Under the pieces are notes generated by a model. That model had not been told where the DNA came from. It made no database searches and worked only from the letters and a program-made list of their open reading frames with translations. From contig NZ_MAQX01000035.1 in assembly GCF_001682865.1 (NCBI RefSeq), positions 1-64,000 of the forward strand: a stretch of 64,000 nt of DNA, in the 5' to 3' direction. This document shows positions 1-8,626 of this stretch, one piece after another. The stretch's first letter is position 1. Each line of letters begins with the position of its first letter. The translations under genes were made by a program, and so were the position numbers. This stretch comes from Bacillus sp. FJAT-26390. GTDB taxonomy: Bacteria; Bacillota; Bacilli; Paenibacillales; Paenibacillaceae.

Positions 1-68
1 CGCTATATGGGGTCTTGACCAATGATCACTCATGCGAAGAGGGCTTTTCTTTGTTTATTATTCATGTA

Positions 69-1802
69 TTATGGCTTCAATTTTATAGCATCATCAATGG
101 TTTTCCAGATGGCTGGCGTTTGGAACGCACGCTGCCATGTCGCAACGCCGGCTAAGTCATATTTGCGCGCTAATGCGACCCGTGCCTTCAACGATACTTC
201 ATCCTCAATCCAAATTCGCTTGCGTGCTCCATCTTCCGTATACTCCACATAATTTTGACCTGCCGCAGCGTCAAACACTGGCTTTAGCTTCTTCGTGCTT
301 ATTATTTCCTTGATCCGCTCCATGCCTACCGCTTTTGATGAGACATCTATCTTCCCATCCTCGCCTTTCTTCTCTGTCCAGATCCGGGTATAGAGCGGCA
401 TGCTGAGCATAAGCTTCCGGGCAGGAACGCCGTCCTCCTGCATAATACGCAGAAGCGAGCTCTCCGTCCAAGGCAAGGATGCGACCGAACCGGATTTCGG
501 GCTAGCCGCCCAATGCTCGTCATACGCCATTACCATCATATAGTCGACAATTCCGCCTAATGCTGGGCGGTCAAGAAACAGCGACCACATCTCGCTATTC
601 GATTTTGGCGTTACATCCACCGATACAACCAAACCCTGTTCATGCAGGAGAGGTGTTAGCTCACGAACAAACTGCACGAAGTTTGCTTTATCGGACGTAT
701 GAACATTTTCGAAATCAAGATTGATCCCTTGCAAGCCATATACTTCAGCAAATCCGATCAGCTGCTGGATCATCGAGAACCGCGTCTCTGCACTTGCCAA
801 AGCCTTCGTCGTACGATCCGGCTCAAAATCATTGCTGAAAAGCGCCCAAATCTGCATCCCTTGATCATGCGCCCATTTTACATACGCGGGGTCGGCCTTG
901 CCTTTAATTGTCCCTTTGTCGTCTGCAAGTGCAAACCAGGTTGGACTAACGACGTTTACGCCCGGCATAGGGCTAATTTTAGTCGTGTCGATTTTTCGTT
1001 CGTACACGGCTTCCCACGTCATGTTGATTTTGTTGCCGAGCACCTTCCAGGCTATAAATGCCGGCTCCTTCTTCGCTTCAGGCATTTGGTCGATCGCCGT
1101 TAGCTTTACGTCTTTTTTGTTAATGAAGCCCGTCAATCCGTCGCTGCTTTGGACAAGAAGCCAGCCGGACTGCTCCTCCCAAATTCTAACCGTCTGCGCC
1201 GCCGGCAGCTTATTTATATATGGAGCTCGAATAGTCGGCTCGGTTCGGATGGCTGTCCCTTTTTTCGGCGTAACCTCCGCTAATTGAACGGTGTCCCCTG
1301 CAGACAGCAGCGTTACGATGCCTGTTTGCTGATCAAATTCCACCTGTAAGCCGTAAAGTTCCTTCAATGGCTCTGCAGGTATATATACCGTTTCATTAGA
1401 GGTTTCTGCGGCAATCGTCAAATTGTACGGCTTCCGGTTAATCGTTGCCGTTAAAGAATCGGTCTTTAGATGAAGCACTTTATTTGCTGTTGTCAAAATA
1501 ATAGAGCCGGAATCCGGCTCGTACCGGATAGGCTTGTCCTCTCCCAGCACTTGCTGAAGCGCGGCGAGCGGAAGCTTTACTTCATTATTTTCGATAATGG
1601 CTCCTTGCTTTGCCTCTATCCCATGTATGATGATCGGATGCTCCGACTGATAGGGCGGTTCAACCTTTTCATTATTCGGAATAAAACGCATATAGCCGTA
1701 CCAGCAAAAAACGGCTGCCATCGCTGCAATAAATAAAAACATGAGTCCCCGAAATCCCCGGTTGCCTCTTCGGCGGGGCGCTCGGTTGTACATCGTTTCC
1801 AA
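69..1802 (-). CDS. membrane-anchored GH18-type glycosidase with SH3-like domain
   Basis: About 577 residues. A basic N-terminus is followed by one membrane segment (about residues 16-40), which predicts an anchored protein facing outward. Next comes a region resembling the copper-amine-oxidase N-terminal stalk fold (about 50-165), a bacterial SH3-like region (about 178-240) and a C-terminal GH18-like TIM barrel. The GH18 signature reads INLDFEN, with the candidate catalytic Glu near residue 360; the two outer Asp of the DxxDxDxE motif are replaced by Gln and Asn. GH18 proteins of this layout in Bacillales usually act on cell wall or spore cortex glycans; the substrate here is inferred. I chose the TTG at 1802 because AGGAG lies 9 bases upstream; the longer frame to 1835 has no ribosome binding site. 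It is the gene after perR, separated by overlapping hairpins. Confidence 0.8.
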   Translation of the reverse strand: METMYNRAPRRRGNRGFRGLMFLFIAAMAAVFCWYGYMRFIPNNEKVEPPYQSEHPIIIHGIEAKQGAIIENNEVKLPLAALQQVLGEDKPIRYEPDSGSIILTTANKVLHLKTDSLTATINRKPYNLTIAAETSNETVYIPAEPLKELYGLQVEFDQQTGIVTLLSAGDTVQLAEVTPKKGTAIRTEPTIRAPYINKLPAAQTVRIWEEQSGWLLVQSSDGLTGFINKKDVKLTAIDQMPEAKKEPAFIAWKVLGNKINMTWEAVYERKIDTTKISPMPGVNVVSPTWFALADDKGTIKGKADPAYVKWAHDQGMQIWALFSNDFEPDRTTKALASAETRFSMIQQLIGFAEVYGLQGINLDFENVHTSDKANFVQFVRELTPLLHEQGLVVSVDVTPKSNSEMWSLFLDRPALGGIVDYMMVMAYDEHWAASPKSGSVASLPWTESSLLRIMQEDGVPARKLMLSMPLYTRIWTEKKGEDGKIDVSSKAVGMERIKEIISTKKLKPVFDAAAGQNYVEYTEDGARKRIWIEDEVSLKARVALARKYDLAGVATWQRAFQTPAIWKTIDDAIKLKP

Positions 1803-1846
1803 ATGCTCACTCTCCTGTTCAATGCTTGTCTGCAATCGTTCATGAT

Positions 1847-1907
1847 AATAAAAAACGTGCTGATTAGCGTTAAGTCGCTTCCCGGCACGTTCTTATAGGC
1901 TTAACGC
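1847..1907 (-). terminator. overlapping alternative hairpins between perR and the GH18 gene
   Basis: Read on the minus strand just after the perR stop, the order of complementary segments is a (1900-1907, GCGTTAAG), b (1885-1891, AACGTGC), a' (1867-1874, CTTAACGC), b' (1854-1860, GCACGTT), then a T-rich run. Hairpin b/b' followed by T's looks like an intrinsic terminator. Hairpin a/a' has a perfect 8-bp stem, but its loop contains b, so the two compete. It may simply be a perR terminator or may control read-through into the GH18 gene. Confidence 0.5.
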
Positions 1908-1910
1908 CAT

Positions 1911-2345
1911 TTATTTCGCTGATGTGGTATTACATGTCGAGCAAACGCCGTATATTTCCATCCGGTGCCCCTCAACCACGAAGCCCGTCACTCGTGACGC
2001 TGCACGCTCTACTTCAAGCAGCGGCGGATAATCAAAGTCGACGATAGAACCGCAATTTTTGCAAATGGCATGGTAATGATCGGATAAATCCGAATCAAAA
2101 CGGCTAGAATCATCGCCATATGTCAGCTCACGCACTAATCCAGCTTCTACAAATAAACGCAGATTGTTATATATGGTAGCTACGCTCATGCTCGGGTATG
2201 TTGGAGAGAGCGCTTTATAAATTTCATCTGCAGTCGGATGAGACATCGAGTCCATCAAGTAGCTTAATATGGCGTGACGTTGCGGGGTCATTCGGACGCC
2301 ATTCATCTTCAGTTGCTCCAGTGCTAAGTTAACGCTGGCTCCCAT
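1911..2345 (-). CDS. perR: PerR peroxide-sensing Fur-family repressor
   Basis: 144 residues, the usual PerR length. The N-terminal winged helix contains the GVRMTPQRHAIL stretch typical of PerR. The metal-sensing ligands known in Bacillus subtilis PerR (H37, D85, H91, H93, D104) are all present one position earlier, at H36, D84, H90, H92 and D103. The structural zinc site is complete: C95/C98 and C135/C138. This is a cytoplasmic repressor that senses hydrogen peroxide by metal-catalysed histidine oxidation and controls oxidative-stress and iron genes. The ATG at 2345 is preferred, with AGGAAAGG about 10 bases upstream; a GTG at 2354 is possible. The promoter overlaps a Per-box-like dyad, so autoregulation is expected. 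Confidence 0.95.
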   Translation of the reverse strand: MGASVNLALEQLKMNGVRMTPQRHAILSYLMDSMSHPTADEIYKALSPTYPSMSVATIYNNLRLFVEAGLVRELTYGDDSSRFDSDLSDHYHAICKNCGSIVDFDYPPLLEVERAASRVTGFVVEGHRMEIYGVCSTCNTTSAK

Positions 2346-2369
2346 TCCCCTCACGCCTTTCCTAAGTAG

Positions 2370-2407
2370 TTACAACTATTGTACGTTCTATTTTAAGAGT
2401 TTGTCAA
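2370..2407 (-). promoter_or_regulatory. perR promoter with overlapping Per box
   Basis: On the minus strand there is TTGACA (2402-2407), an 18-bp spacer and TACAAT (2378-2383), a strong sigma-A promoter. The -10 element lies inside a 7-1-7 dyad at 2370-2384 (GTACAAT-A-GTTGTAA) that matches 10 of 14 fixed positions of the Bacillus Per box TTATAATnATTATAA. A repressor bound here would block RNA polymerase, which fits known perR autorepression. Confidence 0.75.
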
Positions 2408-2420
2408 TGAAAGCGCCTTT

Positions 2421-4370
2421 TTAGGAGAGCCCAAACTGTTTAATCGTTATGCTGTTCGTTGCATTTATCTGGATCCGGAAAGTGCCCTCGCCTATTGTGC
2501 CTCTTATCGTTTTCTTACTTACCTCTAGCGGAAGCTCGGTCGTAATATTACCGAAAGTTACCGATCCGTAAACGGTGAAATCTCCGTCCTGCGGCATGGC
2601 TAGCTTCACTTCGCCAACGGAGCTGTCCAAATCCCAGACGCCGCCAACCGTAGCACTGCTTAGCTCGATGCTGCCATTTAGGGTGTCTGCTTTCACAGAA
2701 GCACCGGCACCGTCCATTTTGATTTTACCGTTTTTGGTTTCCGCTTGAATGTCTCCATCGATCTGCTTAATTTCCAAGCTGCCGTTTAACGTATTCGCAA
2801 ACAGCTTGCCCTGAATCGCCTCAGCCGCGATCGTGCCGTTCTTCGTCTCAATGCTGCTGTCTCCGGTTATGCTGCTGATATGGATATCGCCGTTATTTCC
2901 TTTGACGGAAACCGACCCATTAATGTTGCTGACGGTAATAATCCCGCTGCTGCTCCGAATATCGAGACCTCCCGGCAGCGCCAATGCTTTTACTTCAACA
3001 GGACCGTTATCTGATTCGACCTTCATTTTCAAAACCGGCTGCTCCTCTTGCGTATCTTCCGGTATTTCTGGCGTTTGTTCCGGCTCATCCGTTGGATTAA
3101 TGCCTGTATTGCCCGGAGCCCCCGTTGCCAGCTCCAAACTTGCATCCAGCGCGGTTCCAGAAGTCAACGGCATTTCTGATTGCACAGCGTCAGCTCCGTC
3201 AATAGGCTGTTCAGAGTCCAAAGGCACGGGCGTATCCGAAGGCACATCTTCCGCTTTGAACTGATCCGACAACGACATCGGCACCGTGATGACCATATTC
3301 ATTCTAGGCTTTCTGCTTCCGTTTGCCCCGTATGATTGCCCCTTTGCTTCAAGCGTCACCTCCGTGCCTGGATTAATTTTTACCGTCGATTGCTCCGCTA
3401 TGGCGTCCGCTTCCGTCTTGTCGGTTAAATCAACCCATACCGCTGTCAAAAGCTCAATTTCCTGCACGTCGCCCGAACGAACCGTTACTTGTCCATTCGG
3501 ATTTACGATGCGTATAAGAGAAGCTGCTTCATCGAGCGGCACCTTAATGATTGCTTTGTCATAACGAAAGCCCTTCTCTTCACCGTAATCCGCCGTTCCG
3601 TTCAGATCGACATTGAATTGATCCAGCCAGCGAAAAGGAATGTCAGCGTATTGGGTAACCACATAAGCAGTGAGCGTAATGACTAACGCAATCATTCCTC
3701 CTGCAACGTCGAGCCTCAGCTTCTTTTCCGCTCCTTTAAATTTCACGCTGAATAAGATCACTTCAACGCCTAATAATATAAATATGACCGGCCACCATTG
3801 TCCAAGTAGCGAAATATCATTTTTCCCTTGGATTTGATCCCACAGCAGCAGCGCCCCAACAGTCAGGACAAGCACCGCTGCCGTAAAACGACCTAGCTTA
3901 AACATAGATACCGATCCTTTCCGCGAACGCAGCTGCAAGATGATCGCTGCAATAATTATAATGGGACCTACGCAAAGCTCCGCAAGCTCATTCATCCATG
4001 GCAAGATGGCATGCGGAGGCTTTACCAAAATAAGCATAATAGCCCCCGCTGCCAAAATAATAAAGCCAAGCGTGCGATTTAATGCGACGGGGCTATGATC
4101 CTCCGCTTCCGTACTTTGCAAGGAATCAAAGACGCTTATGAAATAAAAAACAGGAAGCATAATGCCCAAATAAACAATTAATAGCAAATGTCTGCCGCCA
4201 TCTGAATCCGCTAGTCTAACGATCGCTGTCAGATCCAGCAGAAAGGCGGTAATTAACAGCAAACCCTTTGGGTGCTGCCCCGTATACATATGGCCAGCGC
4301 CTGGCAATGCGAAGGCGAGCATTACGGTGAGCAGTCTGTTTTTAGTCCGATTTATTCTGAGCTGACCCAA
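2421..4370 (-). CDS. polytopic membrane protein with C-terminal DUF4097 beta-repeat domain
   Basis: 649 residues. The N-terminus resembles a TM2/DUF5683-like start (ALPGAGHMYTGQHPKGLLLI) and is followed by several further hydrophobic helices to about residue 250. An acidic linker rich in Pro, Glu, Thr and Ser lies around 385-450. The C-terminal 200 residues are repeated beta-strand units of the DUF4097 type (recurring NGxI/NGSI turns), which usually fold as a right-handed beta helix. Such proteins are often found in envelope-stress operons, but no partner regulator is adjacent here. The start is a TTG with GGAGG 7 bases upstream, and the gene begins inside the 3' end of the MgtC-family gene (19-base overlap), so translational coupling is likely. 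Function unknown. Confidence 0.75.
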   Translation of the reverse strand: MGQLRINRTKNRLLTVMLAFALPGAGHMYTGQHPKGLLLITAFLLDLTAIVRLADSDGGRHLLLIVYLGIMLPVFYFISVFDSLQSTEAEDHSPVALNRTLGFIILAAGAIMLILVKPPHAILPWMNELAELCVGPIIIIAAIILQLRSRKGSVSMFKLGRFTAAVLVLTVGALLLWDQIQGKNDISLLGQWWPVIFILLGVEVILFSVKFKGAEKKLRLDVAGGMIALVITLTAYVVTQYADIPFRWLDQFNVDLNGTADYGEEKGFRYDKAIIKVPLDEAASLIRIVNPNGQVTVRSGDVQEIELLTAVWVDLTDKTEADAIAEQSTVKINPGTEVTLEAKGQSYGANGSRKPRMNMVITVPMSLSDQFKAEDVPSDTPVPLDSEQPIDGADAVQSEMPLTSGTALDASLELATGAPGNTGINPTDEPEQTPEIPEDTQEEQPVLKMKVESDNGPVEVKALALPGGLDIRSSSGIITVSNINGSVSVKGNNGDIHISSITGDSSIETKNGTIAAEAIQGKLFANTLNGSLEIKQIDGDIQAETKNGKIKMDGAGASVKADTLNGSIELSSATVGGVWDLDSSVGEVKLAMPQDGDFTVYGSVTFGNITTELPLEVSKKTIRGTIGEGTFRIQINATNSITIKQFGLS

Positions 4371-5059
4371 CGTACACCCTCCAAATGCTTTATTTTATCA
4401 AGCAGCATAAGCAGTTTTTCTGATTTTGGCAATGTAATGTAGATCTGAAGCATAATCTGTCCGACATCCCCCTCGTCCTCGCACTCCTCCAAGAGCATTT
4501 TTCGAATGACGATTTTCTGGTCAGTCAGCAATCCATTGATATCGAGTAAAGCTTGAGATAAATTGTTGGCTTTTATTTTGAGCAAATGCTCCTTTTTCGC
4601 GCTAATATACCTTTTCTCTAACTTATTAAACGCCCATAGTGTAACTAAAACCATTATCGTTGCCGTAGCGGACGCAAAATAGAAGCCGGCTCCGACAGCA
4701 AGCCCGATCGCGGATACGACCCATAAGGACGCCGCGGTCGTTAAGCCTGTGATTGATTTGCCCGTAAATAATATCGTACCAGCGCCAAGGAAACCAATGC
4801 CGGTAATTACCGCAGCGGCAAGACGCGCAGGGTCAACTCTAACGTTCGGCTCATCTACAAATGAAGCAAAACCATACATGGATAGCAGCATGAGCAGGCA
4901 TGAGCCCAAACAAACCAATATGTTAGTCCGGAGTCCTGCCGCATGATTCGACTGCTCGCGCTCAAATCCGACAAGGCCGCCTAGCAGCAGGGCAAGGAGC
5001 AGTCTTAATAAAATGTGCAGCTCACTAATGTACCAGGGATTATGAAGTTCATTTGCCAT
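4352..5059 (-). CDS. MgtC/SapB family membrane protein
   Basis: 235 residues. The N-terminal half has four or five transmembrane helices with the family's GGLVGFEREQSNHAAGLRT and GIGFLGAGTIL signatures. The C-terminal part (about 150-235) is a soluble ACT-like domain. The family is linked to growth at low magnesium, modulation of F-type ATPase and acid tolerance; the function in Gram-positive soil bacteria is not settled. It is the first gene of a two-gene unit with the overlapping DUF4097 protein. The ribosome binding site is weak. Confidence 0.9.
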   Translation of the reverse strand: MANELHNPWYISELHILLRLLLALLLGGLVGFEREQSNHAAGLRTNILVCLGSCLLMLLSMYGFASFVDEPNVRVDPARLAAAVITGIGFLGAGTILFTGKSITGLTTAASLWVVSAIGLAVGAGFYFASATATIMVLVTLWAFNKLEKRYISAKKEHLLKIKANNLSQALLDINGLLTDQKIVIRKMLLEECEDEGDVGQIMLQIYITLPKSEKLLMLLDKIKHLEGVRWVSSE

Positions 5060-5148
5060 AGAAGATCCCGACCTTTCTATACTAGCTATTGTAACATAAT
5101 TGTATGCGGCTGCTAGAACATACAGGTCTCCTGTCCTTGGCGTCGGCC

Positions 5149-5187
5149 AAAAAGAAAAACGCGGCTCATCTTCACGATGAACCGCGT
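5149..5187 (-). terminator. terminator of gatCAB
   Basis: Minus-strand stem of 12 bp (ACGCGGTTCATC pairing with GATGAGCCGCGT, one G-U) with a 5-base loop, followed by TTTTTCTTTTT. It lies about 20 bases after the gatB stop. Confidence 0.9.
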
Positions 5188-5205
5188 CTTTGCATGCGAC
5201 TGCAA

Positions 5206-6645
5206 TTATTTCAAGCGCTCAACAAGCAGCTTATTTACAAGCGCAGGATTTGCTTTCCCTTTGGATTCCTTCATAATCTGTCCAACGAGGAAGCCAATCG
5301 CTTTTTCTTTGCCGGCTCTGTAATCTTCAACCGATTGCGGATTCGCTTCTACGATCTGATTCACTATCGCTTGAATCGCGCCTTCATCGCTAATTTGAAC
5401 GAGCCCTTGCTCCTCAACGATCTGCTGCGGCAGCTTGCCCGATTCCAGCATAGCTTTGAATACGGTTTTGGCGATTTTTCCGTTGATCGTGCCTTTCTCA
5501 AGCAAGCCGATCATCTCGCCAAGACCTTGTCCAGTTATTTTTACATCGGAAATTTCCTGGCCGTTCGCATTCAGGTAGCCTAGGAGATCGCCCATGATCC
5601 AGTTTGAAACGGTTTTGGCATCCTTCGTGTAAGAAAGGCTTTCCTCGAAGAAATCCGCAAGCTTCTTGGATGAAGTAATAACCTCAGCATCGTAAGAAGG
5701 CAAGCTGTAGTCGTTTGTATATCTCGCTTTGCGAGCGTCCGGCAGCTCTGGAATCGTAGCACGGATGCTCTGCTTCCATTCTTCGCTGATGTGCAGCGAT
5801 ACAAGATCCGGGTCCGGGAAGTAGCGATAATCATGTGCTTCTTCCTTGCCGCGCATGGAGAACGATTTGCCAAGCGCATCGTCGAAGCGACGAGTCTCTT
5901 GGATAACTTCGCCACCGGAATCGAGAATTTCAGCTTGGCGGAATTGCTCGTACTCAAGGCCGCGCTGTACGCCGCGGAAGGAGTTCATGTTTTTGAGCTC
6001 GGCACGCGTTCCGAATTCCTTCTGTCCGTAAGGACGGAGGCTTATGTTGGCATCGCAGCGCAAGCTTCCCTCTTCCATCTTCACGTCAGACACATCGCAA
6101 TACTGCATGATCGCTTTGATTTTCTCCAAGTAAGCTTTCGCTTCCTCAGGCGTGCGAATATCCGGCTCGGATACGATCTCGATAAGCGGCGTACCGACAC
6201 GGTTGAAATCGACTAGCGATGCATATCCGCCGTCAACGTGCGTAAGCTTGCCCGCATCCTCTTCAAGATGAAGCCTAGTGATGCCGATTCGCTTCACTTC
6301 GCCGTTCACTTCGATTTCGATCCAGCCATGCTCGCCGATCGGTTGATCGAATTGCGAAATTTGGTATGCTTTCGGCGAATCCGGGTAGAAATAGTTTTTA
6401 CGGTCAAACTTGCTGATGTCGGCAATTTGGCAGTTAAGCGCCATAGCCGCTTTCATCGCGTATTCAACCGCTTGGCGGTTCAATACCGGCAAAACGCCGG
6501 GATGTCCAAGACATACTGGACAGGTATGGGTATTCGGCGGCGCGCCGAAAGCCGTAGAGCAGCCGCAAAAGATTTTACTATTCGTATGCAGCTCCACATG
6601 GACTTCCAGCCCGACAACCGTCTCGTATTTGTTCGGTTCAGACAT
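5206..6645 (-). CDS. gatB: aspartyl/glutamyl-tRNA amidotransferase subunit B
   Basis: 479 residues, full length. GatB binds mischarged Glu-tRNAGln or Asp-tRNAAsn, activates the carboxylate with ATP and completes transamidation with ammonia from GatA. The N-terminal catalytic domain shows the family's VGLEVHVELHTNSKIFCGC and TCPVCLGHPGVLPVLN stretches with cysteines typical of the zinc site, and HLEEDAGKLTH. The C-terminal 150 residues are the YqeY-like tRNA-binding tail. It is the last gene of gatC-gatA-gatB, 36 bases after gatA, and is followed by a terminator. The ATG at 6645 has AAGGGAT upstream. Confidence 0.97.
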   Translation of the reverse strand: MSEPNKYETVVGLEVHVELHTNSKIFCGCSTAFGAPPNTHTCPVCLGHPGVLPVLNRQAVEYAMKAAMALNCQIADISKFDRKNYFYPDSPKAYQISQFDQPIGEHGWIEIEVNGEVKRIGITRLHLEEDAGKLTHVDGGYASLVDFNRVGTPLIEIVSEPDIRTPEEAKAYLEKIKAIMQYCDVSDVKMEEGSLRCDANISLRPYGQKEFGTRAELKNMNSFRGVQRGLEYEQFRQAEILDSGGEVIQETRRFDDALGKSFSMRGKEEAHDYRYFPDPDLVSLHISEEWKQSIRATIPELPDARKARYTNDYSLPSYDAEVITSSKKLADFFEESLSYTKDAKTVSNWIMGDLLGYLNANGQEISDVKITGQGLGEMIGLLEKGTINGKIAKTVFKAMLESGKLPQQIVEEQGLVQISDEGAIQAIVNQIVEANPQSVEDYRAGKEKAIGFLVGQIMKESKGKANPALVNKLLVERLK

Positions 6646-6681
6646 TCGTATCGATCCCTTCGTAAACGTATATATGACCGC

Positions 6682-8139
6682 TTATAGCTGCGGACGTTGT
6701 TTATGATGCTCCGTGTGCTGCTCGAACGCATGAGCGGCGCGCAGCACCGTCGATTCGTCGAACGCCTTCCCGATAATTTGCAAGCCGATCGGCAAGCCGT
6801 CAGCCGTACCGCACGGCACGCTTATAGCAGGAACGCCCGCCAAGCTTACCGGTATCGTACAAATATCGTTTAAATACATCGTTAACGGATCGCCAACCTG
6901 CTCTCCAATACGGAACGCCGGTGTCGGAGCCGTAGGCCCGATGATTAGATCATATTGGCTAAACACTTGGTCAAAATCTTGCTTGATCAGTGTCCGCACC
7001 TTCTGTGCTTTTAAGTAATAAGCATCATAGTATCCGGAGCTAAGCGCATACGTACCAAGCATAATCCGGCGTTTCACTTCGGGGCCAAAGCCCTCGCTGC
7101 GAGACTTTTTGTACAAATCGATCAAATTGGCCGGGTTGTCCGCACGAACGCCGTAGCGTACGCCGTCAAAACGGGCCAAGTTCGATGAAGCTTCCGAGGA
7201 AGCGAGCAGGTAATAGGTAGCGATCGCATAATCCGTATGCGGAAGCGAAACCTCTTCCCATGTCGCGCCAAGCGATTCATATACCGACAATGCTTTGAGC
7301 ACCGCTTCTTTAACGCGAGGGTCAATACCCGCTCCGAGGTATTCCTTAGGAACGCCGATGCGCAGCCCTTTAACATCGCCAGTCAATGCTGACGTATAGT
7401 CCGGAATTTCCACGTTTGCAGATGTCGAATCGCCTGCATCGTAGCCTGCAATAGCTTGCAGCACGTAAGCGGAATCTTCTACGTTTTTGGTAAGCGGGCC
7501 GATCTGGTCAAGGGATGACGCGAATGCGACTAGGCCAAAGCGCGAAACAAGTCCGTACGTCGGCTTCAAGCCCACGATTCCGCAATACGCTGCCGGCTGA
7601 CGAATCGATCCGCCTGTGTCGGAACCAAGGGAGAAGTACACTTGACCCGCAGCAACAGACGCCGCGGAGCCGCCGCTTGAGCCGCCAGGCACATAATCCG
7701 TATTCCAAGGATTGCGTGTTGGATAGTAGCTTGAGTTCTCGTTCGAGCCGCCCATAGCGAATTCATCCATATTCAGCTTGCCAATCGTAACCGATTGAGC
7801 CGCTTTAAGTTTACTTACGACCGTAGCGTCATAAATTGGATTGTGATTGCTTAGAAATTGGCTCGCGCAAGTCGTAAGCAGCCCTTCCGTCACAATATTG
7901 TCCTTCACACCCGCCGGCAAGCCAAACAGCAAACCACGTTCGCCGCCCTCTTGCAATTGCTTGTCCAGCTCGGAAGCCTGCAAGCGCGCATTCTCTTCAT
8001 TCAATGTAATAAAAGCCTGGATAGCAGGCTCGGTCTCTGCAATTCTCGCATATGATGCGCTAACCAGCTCAGAAACAGACAGTTCCTTATTGTTAAGCTT
8101 GTTATGTACATCCTGCAGGCGCAAATCAAACAGTGCCAA
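6682..8139 (-). CDS. gatA: aspartyl/glutamyl-tRNA amidotransferase subunit A
   Basis: 485 residues. This is the amidase-signature glutaminase of the GatCAB complex, supplying ammonia to GatB. The catalytic Lys is K79 in GLPAGVKDNI, with the cis-Ser and nucleophile Ser in the GGSSGGSAASVAAG and GSDTGGSIRQPA segments (near 154 and 178). The start is a TTG with GGGAGG 8 bases upstream; no better start lies nearby. It is 35 bases downstream of gatC. Confidence 0.97.
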   Translation of the reverse strand: MALFDLRLQDVHNKLNNKELSVSELVSASYARIAETEPAIQAFITLNEENARLQASELDKQLQEGGERGLLFGLPAGVKDNIVTEGLLTTCASQFLSNHNPIYDATVVSKLKAAQSVTIGKLNMDEFAMGGSNENSSYYPTRNPWNTDYVPGGSSGGSAASVAAGQVYFSLGSDTGGSIRQPAAYCGIVGLKPTYGLVSRFGLVAFASSLDQIGPLTKNVEDSAYVLQAIAGYDAGDSTSANVEIPDYTSALTGDVKGLRIGVPKEYLGAGIDPRVKEAVLKALSVYESLGATWEEVSLPHTDYAIATYYLLASSEASSNLARFDGVRYGVRADNPANLIDLYKKSRSEGFGPEVKRRIMLGTYALSSGYYDAYYLKAQKVRTLIKQDFDQVFSQYDLIIGPTAPTPAFRIGEQVGDPLTMYLNDICTIPVSLAGVPAISVPCGTADGLPIGLQIIGKAFDESTVLRAAHAFEQHTEHHKQRPQL

Positions 8140-8174
8140 CAGTAGTTCCTCCCTTCATATAAAACCCATTCGTA

Positions 8175-8462
8175 TTATTCAAGCACCGCAGGTACTTTAA
8201 ATTGTCCATCCTCTTCATCAGGCGCATTGAGCAGCACCTTTTCGATCGGCAGCGACGGGCGTTTCTCATCCGCACGCATAACGTTCGTAATAGGCAGCAC
8301 ATGGCTGGTCGGCTCGACATTTTCCGTGTCTAAGCCATCAAGCTTTTCCGCATATTTCAAAATAGCATTGAGCTGCTCCGTAAACTGATCCTTCTCCGAA
8401 TCGGAAAGCTCTAACCGCGCCAGTCTGGCGACATGCTCTACATCCTTGGGCGTAATGCTCAT
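8175..8462 (-). CDS. gatC: aspartyl/glutamyl-tRNA amidotransferase subunit C
   Basis: 95 residues from MSITPKDVEHVARLARLEL, the standard GatC start. It is a small helical belt protein that stabilises GatA and GatB. The reading frame is open 11 codons further upstream, but the ATG at 8462 has AAAGGAAG at proper spacing and matches family length. It is the first gene of the operon. Confidence 0.95.
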   Translation of the reverse strand: MSITPKDVEHVARLARLELSDSEKDQFTEQLNAILKYAEKLDGLDTENVEPTSHVLPITNVMRADEKRPSLPIEKVLLNAPDEEDGQFKVPAVLE

Positions 8463-8502
8463 CAGGTATTCTTCCTTTCCTATTCCTGTAATCATTCTTC
8501 CT

Positions 8503-8532
8503 ATTATATCTCACAATTAGGGCGAACATCAA
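8503..8532 (-). promoter_or_regulatory. sigma-A promoter of gatCAB
   Basis: Minus strand: TTGATG (8527-8532), 18-bp spacer, TATAAT (8503-8508), about 40 bases upstream of the gatC start. The -10 element is perfect. Confidence 0.75.
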
Positions 8533-8560
8533 TGTAAACGGCAAGTTCCTCTTTTTGCGC

Positions 8561-8607
8561 AAAAAAAGACTGATCCGTTTGTCAGCACGCTGACATACAG
8601 AACAGTC
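8561..8607 (-). terminator. terminator of the 8627-9010 gene
   Basis: An inner 7-bp stem TGTCAGC/GCTGACA with a 2-base loop is enclosed by GACTG/CAGTC, and the minus strand continues into seven T's. It lies about 20 bases after the stop of the small unknown gene. Confidence 0.75.
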
Positions 8608-8626
8608 CGGTTTGGTCTTTTGCTGC

